A stretch of 64,000 bases of DNA from JAXGXJ01 sp963816155 (GTDB lineage: Bacteria; Actinomycetota; Thermoleophilia; RBG-16-64-13), in NCBI GenBank assembly GCA_963816155.1, contig CAWFJE010000005.1, forward strand, positions 143,642 through 207,641. The letters run 5' to 3'. The notes under the pieces were generated by a model that saw only the letters and a program-made list of their open reading frames with translations, had not been told where the DNA came from and searched no databases. Both the position numbers and the translations under genes were made by a program. Each line of letters opens with the position of its first letter. Positions within the stretch are counted from its first letter, which is position 1. Positions 44,374 through 52,348 of this stretch are shown piece by piece.

Positions 44374-45026
44374 TCAAGGCTCTTGGAACTCGACAGGAGC
44401 CCAGTGTCTCGCGGTTCGCATGTCGATCCAGTCGCAATGCAGCTCTAGCCGAATCTCTGCGTCATCTCGAGGAACAAGAAACCGCTCAAGGGAACCCGGT
44501 ATCGGGAAATAGAGCCCCTCGTAAACCTCTTGGAAAGACTGCTCAAGTTGAATCGCGCCTTCCGCGCGAACGACACTGTTGATGTCCGTCGTGACAACCT
44601 CGTCCAACCGGATCTCATACTGGAATGCCGCACTGACGGCATCAGACGCGACGTAGAGAACCTTGTTGCCTGCCCAGACGACCCCGCGACTCTCGCACTC
44701 GGGCAACAAATCACCGTATGCGTCGTAGGCGCTATCTGGCAGCCTTAGTAGAACCCGGCCAGCCCGGTTCCACCGTCGTCATCAACTATATGAAGAATAC
44801 GCGGAGCGTGCTTGGTTGGCTGCTGCTCCGTATGGTTGTGGCCGCCGCTCCCAGTATTCACCACTTGGACATCGGACCGCGTAACAATCTGGCGCTGTCC
44901 TCCCCTGCGGACTACCCCAATATCGTCCTTGAGTAGAACCCAGAGTTCCGAACGGCGTTTGGCCAGAAGCTCTAGGTTCAATGCGCGTCTTCCCAGCGGC
45001 CAGTGGTACCGAGGACCAGCGCGCAC
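44374..45026 (-). pseudogene. Broken gene of unknown function (island)
   Basis: Two frames read as one protein. The first, 45026 to about 44750, has LELLAKRRSELWVLLKDDIGVV and ends HIVDDDGGTGLAGFY-stop. The second continues from about 44760 as VLLRLPDSAYDAYGDLLPECES, then VLYVASDAVSAAFQYEIRLDEV and LYFPIPGSLERFLVPRDDAEIRLELHCDW, ending at 44374. The overlap of frames at 44745-44760 suggests one lost base (or two gained). No known family; the C-terminal half looks like a folded enzyme or immunity-type domain. Confidence 0.5.
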
Positions 45027-45235
45027 AAATCGTGTTTGGCCGCACCTATCGCGACGCAGGGGATGGGCAAGATACCGGGATGGGGTCGATATCCTTCATC
45101 ATCCCTAGTTCGCTTTCGCGACGTGAGGCAATCCGGCTGTTAACAGCAGCCCGTGCCGCCTTGTCAACGGACTGGGGGATGTTGTGGGCCGAAGCCAAAG
45201 AACTGCCAACGGACCCAGAGGCATTGGCGGCCTAG
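44981..45235 (+). CDS. Small hypothetical protein, opposite the broken gene
   Basis: 84 aa, hydrophilic: GSISFIIPSSLSRREAIRLLTAARAALSTDWGMLWAEAKELP looks protein-like (alternating helix; key segment at 34-75) but no family is known. It overlaps the broken gene by 46 bp on the other strand. Beyond it, 45236-45550 has only stop-interrupted traces such as WFFMVMTVGIYGLW, which may be another gene fragment. Confidence 0.3.
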   Translation: MRVFPAASGTEDQRAQIVFGRTYRDAGDGQDTGMGSISFIIPSSLSRREAIRLLTAARAALSTDWGMLWAEAKELPTDPEALAA

Positions 45236-45550
45236 GGCCCCGGCGCTCTAAGCTCCACCGGCGACGGCGCCAGCCTGTTCTGCGCTGGGTGAGGCCGTGG
45301 TTCTTCATGGTCATGACCGTGGGCATCTACGGGCTCTGGGCCTAACGCTGCATGAAGCGGTGGGCGGTCGAGCACACCGTGTTCGCTGTCTAGCCGGATG
45401 GCGCGGGGCGGACCATCAACATTTCATCAACGCACCTCGTGACATCTCCTGTCAGCCGTCGTCATACCGGTGTGGACAAATAGGCGAAGCGCCTGCTAAT
45501 CCGGCACTATTCGGCACCTGCCGACAGGGGCCATCAGGCCCGTAACATGC

Positions 45551-45595
45551 CTACGAAACCAGAGGTCATGGGTTCGAATCCCGTCAGGCGCGTAG
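45551..45595 (+). repeat. attR: 45-bp copy of the tRNA-Arg 3' part
   Basis: Identical over 45 bp to 41770-41814, including the T arm and acceptor 3' strand but lacking the 5' half of the tRNA, so it is not a functional tRNA gene. Confidence 0.9.
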
Positions 45596-45600
45596 CACCA

Positions 45601-45627
45601 GAAAGCCCCGGAAACCCCAGGGCTTTC
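45601..45627 (+). terminator. Terminator-like hairpin after attR
   Basis: GAAAGCCC, 11-base loop, GGGCTTTC. This mirrors the terminator after the intact tRNA and likely is its original copy carried off by the insertion. Confidence 0.5.
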
Positions 45628-45630
45628 GCT

Positions 45631-46041
45631 TTGCTGGGTTTGGTTGTTCTTCTCTTCCTCGTGCTTCTGACCGCCCTGGCCGGGCCGGCCTCCGCCAAAG
45701 CGGAGGTGTGGAAGGGATTCACGGCCGCATTGGATGCCTACGGAGCTTTTCAGCGGGTTGACATCGTGTTATCGGCACGGCCCCCGGGACCGGCTAGTAG
45801 TGTACCTCTCCGAATACGACCCGGCGCTCAGACTCGACCTGAAGAAGCCTTTGTCCGACTGGACAATCGTCAGCAGGGTGACCACACTGACGTCATCTAC
45901 CGCAGTGGCAAGGACAAAGCCCTTGTCTACGTGGCTCAAAGAGAGCCGACCGAAATCACCCTGACCGGATACACGAGCGTAGGCTGCATGAGAGAGGAGC
46001 AGCTCATCGATATCGCTCCTCTCCTGGTGCCGGTGGGGTGA
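45631..46041 (+). CDS. Exported hypothetical protein next to attR
   Basis: About 136 aa from TTG 45631; an upstream ATG at 45547 would translate the att repeat and is rejected. Signal-like LLGLVVLLFLVLLTALAGPASA, cleavage near residue 22. Mature part WKGFTAALDAYGAFQRVDIVL and later GDHTDVIYRSGKDKALVYVAQREPTEITLTGYT. Between these (about 45785-45850) the neighbouring frame reads more naturally (RLVVYLSEYDPALRLDLKK), so the gene may hold two compensating frame changes. Start and integrity uncertain. Confidence 0.45.
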   Translation: MLGLVVLLFLVLLTALAGPASAKAEVWKGFTAALDAYGAFQRVDIVLSARPPGPASSVPLRIRPGAQTRPEEAFVRLDNRQQGDHTDVIYRSGKDKALVYVAQREPTEITLTGYTSVGCMREEQLIDIAPLLVPVG

Positions 46042-46166
46042 GCGAGCGGCCCGTCGGACCGAGAGTTGCCCTGGAGACCCTCTCTGCCCTATTGGTTGCG
46101 TGAACCCGAAGAGACTCCCCCGGTAGGGCCAAGCGCCGTCCGGTGGGGCGTCTCGTGTGGTTCAGG

Positions 46167-46194
46167 TTGACCCAGAGTAGAATCCGCATATACT
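46167..46194 (+). promoter_or_regulatory. Sigma70-type promoter for the secreted 626-aa protein
   Basis: TTGACC (46167-46172), 16-bp spacer, TATACT (46189-46194). It lies about 310 bp before the ATG at 46507, implying a long untranslated leader. Confidence 0.65.
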
Positions 46195-46204
46195 CTAGCT
46201 ATAC

Positions 46205-46225
46205 GGGGAGAGAACCTTTCTCCCC
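46205..46225 (+). terminator. Leader hairpin, possible attenuator
   Basis: GGGGAGA-GAACCTT-TCTCCCC followed by ATTTCTTA, beginning about 11 bases after the -10 box. It could be an early terminator or an mRNA 5' stabilising stem. Confidence 0.4.
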
Positions 46226-46506
46226 ATTTCTTACTCTGGGGGACCGTGAAGATGGGGCCCTCGTGCGAGTTCGTGTCCAGGCCGCTGAGAGCGGCGTCAT
46301 CTGGGCGTCATCAGTCCACGCACCGCGCCGCTCAGCGTCATAGGCCAAGGCCCCCACCCCCCGCAAGCTTCTGACGCCCGCCCAGACGGGCCAGAGAGAC
46401 AAACCGTGCAAGAATCGCATACCGCCAGACGGCGGGAGAGTCGCCGTACTCTCTGTGGACGACGATGGTCAGTGTTCGTACGGTGGCGTAGGGAGAGGTG
46501 AGAGGA

Positions 46507-48384
46507 ATGTCGCGTCTAGACAAACGGCTCTCGTGGCCGATAGTGGTGTTGGTAGCGGTGGCATTGCTGACTGTGGCAACGGGGGTGGCTTCCGCAGCAA
46601 AGAGTGGGCCAGACAAGACGACGACCACGACACAACCTGCAGACCCTGGTCCAACGGACATGATGTCTGATACCGGCATCCTGTTCGGGGACCTCTACGT
46701 GCTTCTTCGGTACCTGGGCGGGGATGGAGGCGTCGGCGGCGAACCCATCCTCTCGGTAGAACCGGGGTGGACGGTCGTCGAGATCGGCGAAGACGACAAC
46801 GGGATCATCTACGAGGTCCAATTGGCAAGCGTTGATGGCGAGTATGTGGTGAGCGAGTGTCTCCAGCCGGTTGCCGATTATCAGCGCTGGGGGGACATAT
46901 GGCACCCAGAGGGCGATGTTCCCAACAGCGTTGCCAAGCACCAGGTGGTGGAGAGCGGGGAGTATCTGTGGGTCCCTGTCAACGATATTTCCAGCGGTGA
47001 CTACACGAGCACCTACGAGACGAGCCTCGACAAGAATCGCATACCTCTGGTGCTCACCTACGACGCCACATGGGGGCGGACCGACGCCGCCGTAGGGCTG
47101 CTGTGGAGTGCACCCACCTACAACGACGATGGAACCCTCAACCTTGATGGCAAGATCGACCCCTACTTCATCCAACCCGGCGGCGCTTGGACGGATCCAG
47201 TCAACGGAGAGGTGACCTACCCGGATGGAGTCCTCTGGACCGACCTATTGCAGGAGGTCAGTTTCGGTCGCATAGATGTCAGCCGATCTCCCGAGGCCGT
47301 CCTGCAATCAGCCTTCGATGAGGTGGTCGACTCGATCAACAGCCCCGACACAATCGCCATTGAGATTGATTCCGCAGGGCGCCTACTCTTGACCAAGAAC
47401 GTGTACGACGAGTACCAGGTCGACCCGGATACCGGCGAGCCGACTCTGCTCGGCACGGTGAAGAAAGCAATCGACTCTCCCCTGGAGAACCTGGCCCTTT
47501 ACGTCAAACTCCTCAACGACGGCCACCTCGTGACCCCCGGCACGGAGCGCGAGCCGATCGACAACTCCCTTTCCGGCGGTATCCCCATCTGGAAAGAGAT
47601 CGGGTTGGAGGATGGGCCTTCCGCCGCTCTTCGCCCCACCATCGACATCGAGAAGATGAAGGACTGGGGCCTTGGAAATCTCGTGGATGTCGCTGCCGTC
47701 GAGTACTACTACGCGTACTACACCGAAGTCTCCGTAGCGACCACCACGCACAAGGGTAAGCCCAATCAGGATCCAGTCGAAGTGCCGGTCTACAAGGTGG
47801 TCGAGGTGCAAGACCCATCGCAGCCACCGCCCGAAGACTATCCAGAGGGTGAAGATCCGGTGGTATGGGAGGGTCTCGCGGCCGATGATGGCGGAAGTCC
47901 CTTTGGAGCCAACTTCGGCTTTGCCGCATCGTTCCTGGCCGCGGCTCTAGACAAGACGTCCGACGCCAGCGTGGATCTGATCGTCTATCTCAACTCGATC
48001 CTGGGAATCAACCAGGTCGTGGGAGACTACGCGGAAGACCCCGTTTACTTCGACTTCTTGGACGTGACCGGCTACAACCGTGCCGGGACCCTCGGCGCGC
48101 GCGGCGAGGTGAGCACCATGGGCGGGAACGACGCTGCCTCCACGTACACCGGCAATGTCTGGGTGCTTCAGCAGATAGAAGAAGGGACCTGGACCGAGAC
48201 GACAGTCCCGCTCGCCGGCGGTCTCAGCCCCATTGTCTACGACAATATCGACCTTGACCGCGGTACGCACTTCCCGAACGGCGGCCCGGGTGTCGGAGAC
48301 ATTCTCGGGTTCACGCAGATGGCCGACGACGATCTCAGCGTGATCAAGTTCATTCACACCTACCAGATACCGGAACTCCGCTGA
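46507..48384 (+). CDS. Large secreted protein of unknown function
   Basis: 625 aa from ATG 46507, which has GGGAGAGG about nine bases upstream; GTG 46498 would add three residues. Signal peptide WPIVVLVAVALLTVATGVASA, cleavage near 32, then a short TTTTT-containing linker. The mature protein is acidic and aromatic-rich (DYQRWGDIWHPEGDVP, DGKIDPYFIQPGGAWTDP, VEYYYAYYTEVSVATTT). No membrane anchor or known domain is visible. The length and Asp/Trp/Tyr content suggest an extracellular beta-rich protein. Outside the island but its neighbours are envelope proteins. Confidence 0.75.
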   Translation: MSRLDKRLSWPIVVLVAVALLTVATGVASAAKSGPDKTTTTTQPADPGPTDMMSDTGILFGDLYVLLRYLGGDGGVGGEPILSVEPGWTVVEIGEDDNGIIYEVQLASVDGEYVVSECLQPVADYQRWGDIWHPEGDVPNSVAKHQVVESGEYLWVPVNDISSGDYTSTYETSLDKNRIPLVLTYDATWGRTDAAVGLLWSAPTYNDDGTLNLDGKIDPYFIQPGGAWTDPVNGEVTYPDGVLWTDLLQEVSFGRIDVSRSPEAVLQSAFDEVVDSINSPDTIAIEIDSAGRLLLTKNVYDEYQVDPDTGEPTLLGTVKKAIDSPLENLALYVKLLNDGHLVTPGTEREPIDNSLSGGIPIWKEIGLEDGPSAALRPTIDIEKMKDWGLGNLVDVAAVEYYYAYYTEVSVATTTHKGKPNQDPVEVPVYKVVEVQDPSQPPPEDYPEGEDPVVWEGLAADDGGSPFGANFGFAASFLAAALDKTSDASVDLIVYLNSILGINQVVGDYAEDPVYFDFLDVTGYNRAGTLGARGEVSTMGGNDAASTYTGNVWVLQQIEEGTWTETTVPLAGGLSPIVYDNIDLDRGTHFPNGGPGVGDILGFTQMADDDLSVIKFIHTYQIPELR

Positions 48385-48428
48385 TCAAAGGCCGCAGACC
48401 GAGCACTCCGGAATAGGTGAGAATCGGT

Positions 48429-48462
48429 GAGCGGGGCAGCGGAGGGGCACACTGCCCCGCTC
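48429..48462 (+). terminator. Terminator-like hairpin
   Basis: GAGCGGGGCA / TGCCCCGCTC, a perfect 10-bp stem with a 14-base loop, about 45 bp after the secreted-protein stop. No T run. Confidence 0.45.
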
Positions 48463-48546
48463 AGACATGCAGGACGCTGCGAAGGGCTTCCGAAGAGATC
48501 CGTCGCCGCTTGGAGCGACGGCCATCCAAGGGAGGACGCCTTCAGT

Positions 48547-48933
48547 CTACAGGGCCTTCGCAGCCACCATCCCCACAACGACCATGACGATCCCCACCAC
48601 CGCATTGAGCATGATGTTGGTCGCGGCCAGACCCCAGCTTCCCGACCGATAGAGGGCGATCGTCTCCACGGAGAACGCGGAGAGGGTGGTGAACGCACCG
48701 AGAAAGCCGGTGAAGACCAGTAACTGAACGGTCTCCGACAACGCCGCCCGCTGCTCCAGCAGACCTACGAGGAATCCTGCCACGAGGCAACCGGCGAGGT
48801 TCACAGCCACCGTGCCGATGGGAAACCCTGTTCCGAAGAGACGCACCCCGGCCTGCACGGTCAGATAGCGAAGAGTGGCGCCGAAGCCACCCCCCACCGC
48901 CACGGCCAGGATGCTCACTACGGGTTCTGGCAT
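48547..48933 (-). CDS. crcB: Fluoride channel CrcB/FluC
   Basis: 128 aa, four membrane segments. Family marks: GGGFGATLRYL (14-24), GTVAVNLAGCLVAGFLVG (40-57, the conserved Asn and Gly run) and GFLGAFTTLSAFSVE with the TTxSxF track that lines the fluoride pore. FluC works as a dual-topology dimer; only one gene is present, so a homodimer is expected. GAAGGAGAG precedes the ATG. Controlled by the fluoride riboswitch upstream. Confidence 0.94.
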   Translation of the reverse strand: MPEPVVSILAVAVGGGFGATLRYLTVQAGVRLFGTGFPIGTVAVNLAGCLVAGFLVGLLEQRAALSETVQLLVFTGFLGAFTTLSAFSVETIALYRSGSWGLAATNIMLNAVVGIVMVVVGMVAAKAL

Positions 48934-48987
48934 TGCCTACTCTCCTTCATTCATGGGGCTGGGATCACCCAACCGGATGGACAAGAG

Positions 48988-49036
48988 GTAGGCGTTATCA
49001 GCGAGCAGAGCCGCGGTCACGGCGAACGCCATCGCC
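48988..49036 (-). promoter_or_regulatory. Fluoride riboswitch (crcB motif)
   Basis: On the minus strand the order is GGCGATGG-CG-TTCGCC-GTGACCGC-GGCTCTGCTC-GCTGATAACGCCTAC. This shows the first hairpin GGCGA/TCGCC, the conserved purine linker, and a GCTGATAACGCCTAC tail whose AACGCC pairs with loop GGCGTT as a pseudoknot. It ends about 50 bases before the crcB ATG; no terminator stem is obvious, so control may be at translation. Likely -10 TATCAT on the minus strand at 49062-49067. Confidence 0.88.
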
Positions 49037-49174
49037 TTTCCGGGCGAGACCCGGGCTTAGAATGATAGCAGGCGACGGCCTTCTAGTCGGCAACGCCGTC
49101 TCCCAAGTTCGGTCTCCGTCCGGCCCGGGGTCCTGCACGTCGACCGCCCGACTCAGACGATCCGCGCTCACCCT

Positions 49175-50362
49175 TCAGTCTCTCGGCAGATCGGCCCGGC
49201 ACAGATGAATAGCCGACGGCGGCACCGACACCTGGACCCGATCATCTACGCATAGACCCATCCGACCCACGTCTGGATTGAGCAGGTAGACGGTCAAAGG
49301 TAGCGGTACCTCCACGTCTACAGAGGCGTGGGAGCTGTGGGAGCGCACAGCACGCACAAGACCCTCGAGTACATTCGTGTCCGAGGCTTTGAAGGCCGGC
49401 TCCTGGTTCGAAACGTCCGCGCCCGTCTCCCCGGAAGACAGTCCGGGCAGGCCGACCGTGATCTCGTCAGGCCGTACGATCGCGCAGCATGTGTCCCCCA
49501 CGGCCAGATCCCCAGGCACGGGGGCGACTGCGGCGACAACGCTCGGTCCGGGTGCGGTCCCCAACCTGATCGTGCCTCCCTGCGTCCCCATCTCCAGCAC
49601 CTCGGCGGGAAAGACGTTGGGGCAACCGAAGAGCCGGGCCACGTCGGCATCGGCGGGGTGGCGCGTCACGTCTTTGGGTTCACCGATCTGCCTCAGTTCC
49701 CCGTCGATCAGGATGGCCATGCGGTCGCCCAGCTCCAACCCTTCGTCCAGGTCGTGGGTAACGTACACGACCGTGGCACCCAGTTCCCTGTATAGACGCT
49801 TGATCTGGGCCCGCAGACCCAGTCTGGTCTGGCGGTCGAGAGCCGAGAGAGGTTCGTCGAGCAACAACACCTCGGGTTCGATGGCCAAAGCGCGTGCCAG
49901 AGCGACGCGCTGCTGCTCCCCTCCCGAAAGTCCGCCTGGATAGCGGCCGAGAAGGTCCTCGATCCCCAGCAGCGCCGCCAGCTTCTCGACCGCTTCCGCG
50001 CGTCGGCCGTGGCCGCCTCCGTTCCCGCGGCCGCTATCGGGGGCATTCTTGGGGCCGTCGCCGCGGCCGCGCAGACCGAAAGCGACGTTCTGAGCCACGG
50101 TCAGATGCGGAAAGAGCGCATAGTCCTGATACACAAAACCCACGCGCCGCTTCTCGGGCGGTTCCGCGGTCACTTCGCGGCCCCCGAACCAGATGCGCCC
50201 GGCCTCCGCCCTGCGCAGGCCGGCCAGCGTCTCAAGCAGGACCGTCTTGCCCGAACCCGTTGGCCCCAGTATGACCAGGAACTCCCCTTGTTCGAGGGCC
50301 AACTCGTCCACCCGCAGCGTGAAGTCCCCCGCAGCCACATGTATCCCCTCCGCCCGGATCAC
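49175..50362 (-). CDS. Molybdate/tungstate ABC importer ATPase (WtpC/ModC-like)
   Basis: 395 aa from GTG 50362, whose GTGA overlaps the permease stop; a longer frame to 50569 lies in the permease gene. Walker A GPTGSGKT near 36-43, signature LSGGEQQRVALARAL and Walker B VLLLDEPLSALD are intact. The insertion GRGDGPKNAPDSGRGNGGGHGRR between them is low-complexity. The C-terminal part (about 245-395) is an oxyanion-binding TOBE-like region (VFPAEVLEMG, PDEITVGLPG). Cytoplasmic energy subunit of the W/Mo importer. Confidence 0.9.
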   Translation of the reverse strand: MIRAEGIHVAAGDFTLRVDELALEQGEFLVILGPTGSGKTVLLETLAGLRRAEAGRIWFGGREVTAEPPEKRRVGFVYQDYALFPHLTVAQNVAFGLRGRGDGPKNAPDSGRGNGGGHGRRAEAVEKLAALLGIEDLLGRYPGGLSGGEQQRVALARALAIEPEVLLLDEPLSALDRQTRLGLRAQIKRLYRELGATVVYVTHDLDEGLELGDRMAILIDGELRQIGEPKDVTRHPADADVARLFGCPNVFPAEVLEMGTQGGTIRLGTAPGPSVVAAVAPVPGDLAVGDTCCAIVRPDEITVGLPGLSSGETGADVSNQEPAFKASDTNVLEGLVRAVRSHSSHASVDVEVPLPLTVYLLNPDVGRMGLCVDDRVQVSVPPSAIHLCRADLPRD

Positions 50363-51162
50363 CGACGCCGGTCCCTGTTTCGGGGCGGCAGCAACAAAGT
50401 CCGGGTGACCACGAGCACTATCAGCGCCAGCACCAACAGCAGCGCCGTTATGGGCAGAGCGGCGGACAATCCGAAGCCCGCGAAGCGCTCGTACACCAGC
50501 ACGGAGATGACCTTGGGGTTGTAGGCCAGGATGACCACCGCCCCGAACTCGCTTATCCCCCGCGCCCACATGAGCACCGAGCCTCCGAATATCCCTCGCC
50601 AGGCCAGAGGAAGGGTCACGCGGCCGAAAGCCGCGAACGGACCGGCCCCCAGGGTGCGCGCCACACGCTCCAGGCGCTCGTCCACGGCGATGAAGGAATC
50701 CCGGGCCGTATCCACCAGGATAGGCAGGCTCACGAAGAGCATCGCCACGACGATGCCGGCCACGTTCTCGGTGAAGTAGAGCCCCAGCGATTCCAGCGGC
50801 TCCCCCAGCAGGCCCCGCCGCCCGAACACCATGAGCAATGCGACCCCCGCGGCGGTGTGCGGGATGATTATGGGCAGGTCGATGATGCCCTGCACCAGGT
50901 TCTTGCCTCGGAAGTCCCGACGGGCCAGCAGGTAAGCGAGCGGGACGCCCAGCACGAGGGCGATCGCCGTGGCCAGGAACGCTGCCAGGAACGTCATCAG
51001 AAGGGAACTCAGCACCTGCCGGTCGGCAAGGACCCCGGCCAGATCTCCCGCCGAAGTCGCCAGGAAGGTGGCCAGTAGTGGAATCAGGATGAACAGCAGG
51101 AGCAGCAACCCTGCGAGCAGGAAGACCCAGTCGAGCCTGCTGAGCCTGGGCCCGCGATTCAC
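50359..51162 (-). CDS. Molybdate/tungstate ABC importer permease (WtpB-like)
   Basis: 267 aa. About six membrane helices, a GVPLAYLLARRDFRGKNLVQGIIDLPIIIPHTAAGVALL block (key residues ARRDF and DLPxxIPHxxAG) and the EAA-loop LERVARTLGAGPFAAFGRVTLPLAWRGI, typical of WtpB/ModB. It is 23 bp behind the binding-protein gene. Forms the membrane channel of the importer. Confidence 0.92.
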   Translation of the reverse strand: MNRGPRLSRLDWVFLLAGLLLLLFILIPLLATFLATSAGDLAGVLADRQVLSSLLMTFLAAFLATAIALVLGVPLAYLLARRDFRGKNLVQGIIDLPIIIPHTAAGVALLMVFGRRGLLGEPLESLGLYFTENVAGIVVAMLFVSLPILVDTARDSFIAVDERLERVARTLGAGPFAAFGRVTLPLAWRGIFGGSVLMWARGISEFGAVVILAYNPKVISVLVYERFAGFGLSAALPITALLLVLALIVLVVTRTLLLPPRNRDRRR

Positions 51163-51185
51163 CGACCTAGCCCCTTCTCATGGAT

Positions 51186-52325
51186 CTAGTCTCCCGCGTC
51201 GGCGGAGACGCACAGGCCTCTGAGCGGCTCCGGCAAAGCCTTCAGATCATCCGCCAGGGCGGGTGCGATCATGGGCTGATGGTTTTCCGCCATGATCCGT
51301 TGCCCTTCGGGTCCCAGAAGGTAGGCGAGGAAGGTGGCCGCCGCCTCCGGTTCGCGCGCGTTGCTTGGGATGGTGGCCCCGTACCGTATGGCTTCTCCTG
51401 GGAACTCCGGCTTCACGCTGGCGAAACGCTGGAAATCGAGCTTCACGGTCACGGAATCGTATGTGTCCGCGTAGGTGGGGTCGCTCAGGTCTATCTCGGG
51501 CGACAGATCGAGGTATTCCACCCCATGCTGCCGGGCGACGCTCGCGTACTCAAAGGTGTAGTCGACGGTGCCGGCTTGGAGTAGAGGCAGCAACTGTACA
51601 CTGTAGGGACGCATGATGAGGCTGGAGCCACTCTTGGTCTCCAACACCTCGGGGACCTTGACGACCGTCTGCCCAGCCGCCGTGACTGCCCGAACAGGCA
51701 CGCGGAACTTGCCCCCGAACACGTCTTGGAACAGGCCCGGCGCCGGATAGTAGTCCTCGGCCAACTTCACCATCATGAAAGCGCGGTATCCGTTGGCGTC
51801 CAATCGGGGATCCGCACAGCCCAAGCGCACATCGGGTCGAGTGATAATGTCGGGCCAATTGCGGGCGTCCACCTCGTCCGCGAAGGCGCTCTCGGCGGTG
51901 TAGGCGAGCGTCATCTCGTTGGTGGCGAAGATGGTGTACCAGTCGGCATAGGGCTCGTACGTCTCCGGGTCCTCGACCCGGTAGAGCAGCATGGGAATGA
52001 GACTGTAGTCGGCAGTCACGAGCACATCCGCCTCTTCGTGCAGATCGCTCACATGCCGGATCACCTGGATGCTGCCGTGCCCCTCCATGTCCACATCGAT
52101 GTCGGGATATGCGGCCTCGAACTCCTTCTCAAACTGCGCGAAGGGGATGATGAGACTCCCGGCGAACAGCACCCGGATGCTCACCCGTTCGCCTGTCGCT
52201 CCGTCGCCGGCCGGACTTCCGCCGGCCGTTTCGTTCGCGCTGCCGTCGGAGCAGCCCGACAGGCAGAACAACGCCAACGACAGAGTCAACGCTAGCGTTC
52301 CGGCGAGTGTCGCAATACGGGACAT
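51186..52325 (-). CDS. Tungstate/molybdate-binding lipoprotein (WtpA-like)
   Basis: 379 aa. Signal peptide with lipobox LSGC (Cys25). The mature part begins VSIRVLFAGSLIIPFAQFEKEFEAAYPDIDVDMEGHGS (key residues FAGSL, E-G-H-G-S), the oxyanion-contact start of WtpA proteins. VLVTADYSLIP, ATNEMTLAYT, LGCADPRLDANGYRA and a tail EPEAAATFLAYLLGPEGQ follow the family order. WtpA binds tungstate and molybdate with very high affinity in studied archaea. First gene of the operon. Confidence 0.93.
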   Translation of the reverse strand: MSRIATLAGTLALTLSLALFCLSGCSDGSANETAGGSPAGDGATGERVSIRVLFAGSLIIPFAQFEKEFEAAYPDIDVDMEGHGSIQVIRHVSDLHEEADVLVTADYSLIPMLLYRVEDPETYEPYADWYTIFATNEMTLAYTAESAFADEVDARNWPDIITRPDVRLGCADPRLDANGYRAFMMVKLAEDYYPAPGLFQDVFGGKFRVPVRAVTAAGQTVVKVPEVLETKSGSSLIMRPYSVQLLPLLQAGTVDYTFEYASVARQHGVEYLDLSPEIDLSDPTYADTYDSVTVKLDFQRFASVKPEFPGEAIRYGATIPSNAREPEAAATFLAYLLGPEGQRIMAENHQPMIAPALADDLKALPEPLRGLCVSADAGD

Positions 52326-52348
52326 CCGATCGCCTCCGGTCTCCGTCC

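Larger units (their letters stand above)
41815..45595. mobile_element. Decayed 3.8-kb genomic island at tRNA-Arg
   Basis: Bounded by the two 45-bp att copies. Holds an integrase remnant beside attL, two exported-protein genes, a broken gene and long non-coding stretches. Codon and base composition look less GC-rich than the flanks. No replication, relaxase or intact integrase gene was found, so it is unlikely to move by itself. Confidence 0.8.

Noticed and set aside
45551..45595. Second tRNA-Arg gene
   Set aside because: The copy lacks the 5' half (acceptor 5' strand and D arm), so it is an attachment-site remnant.
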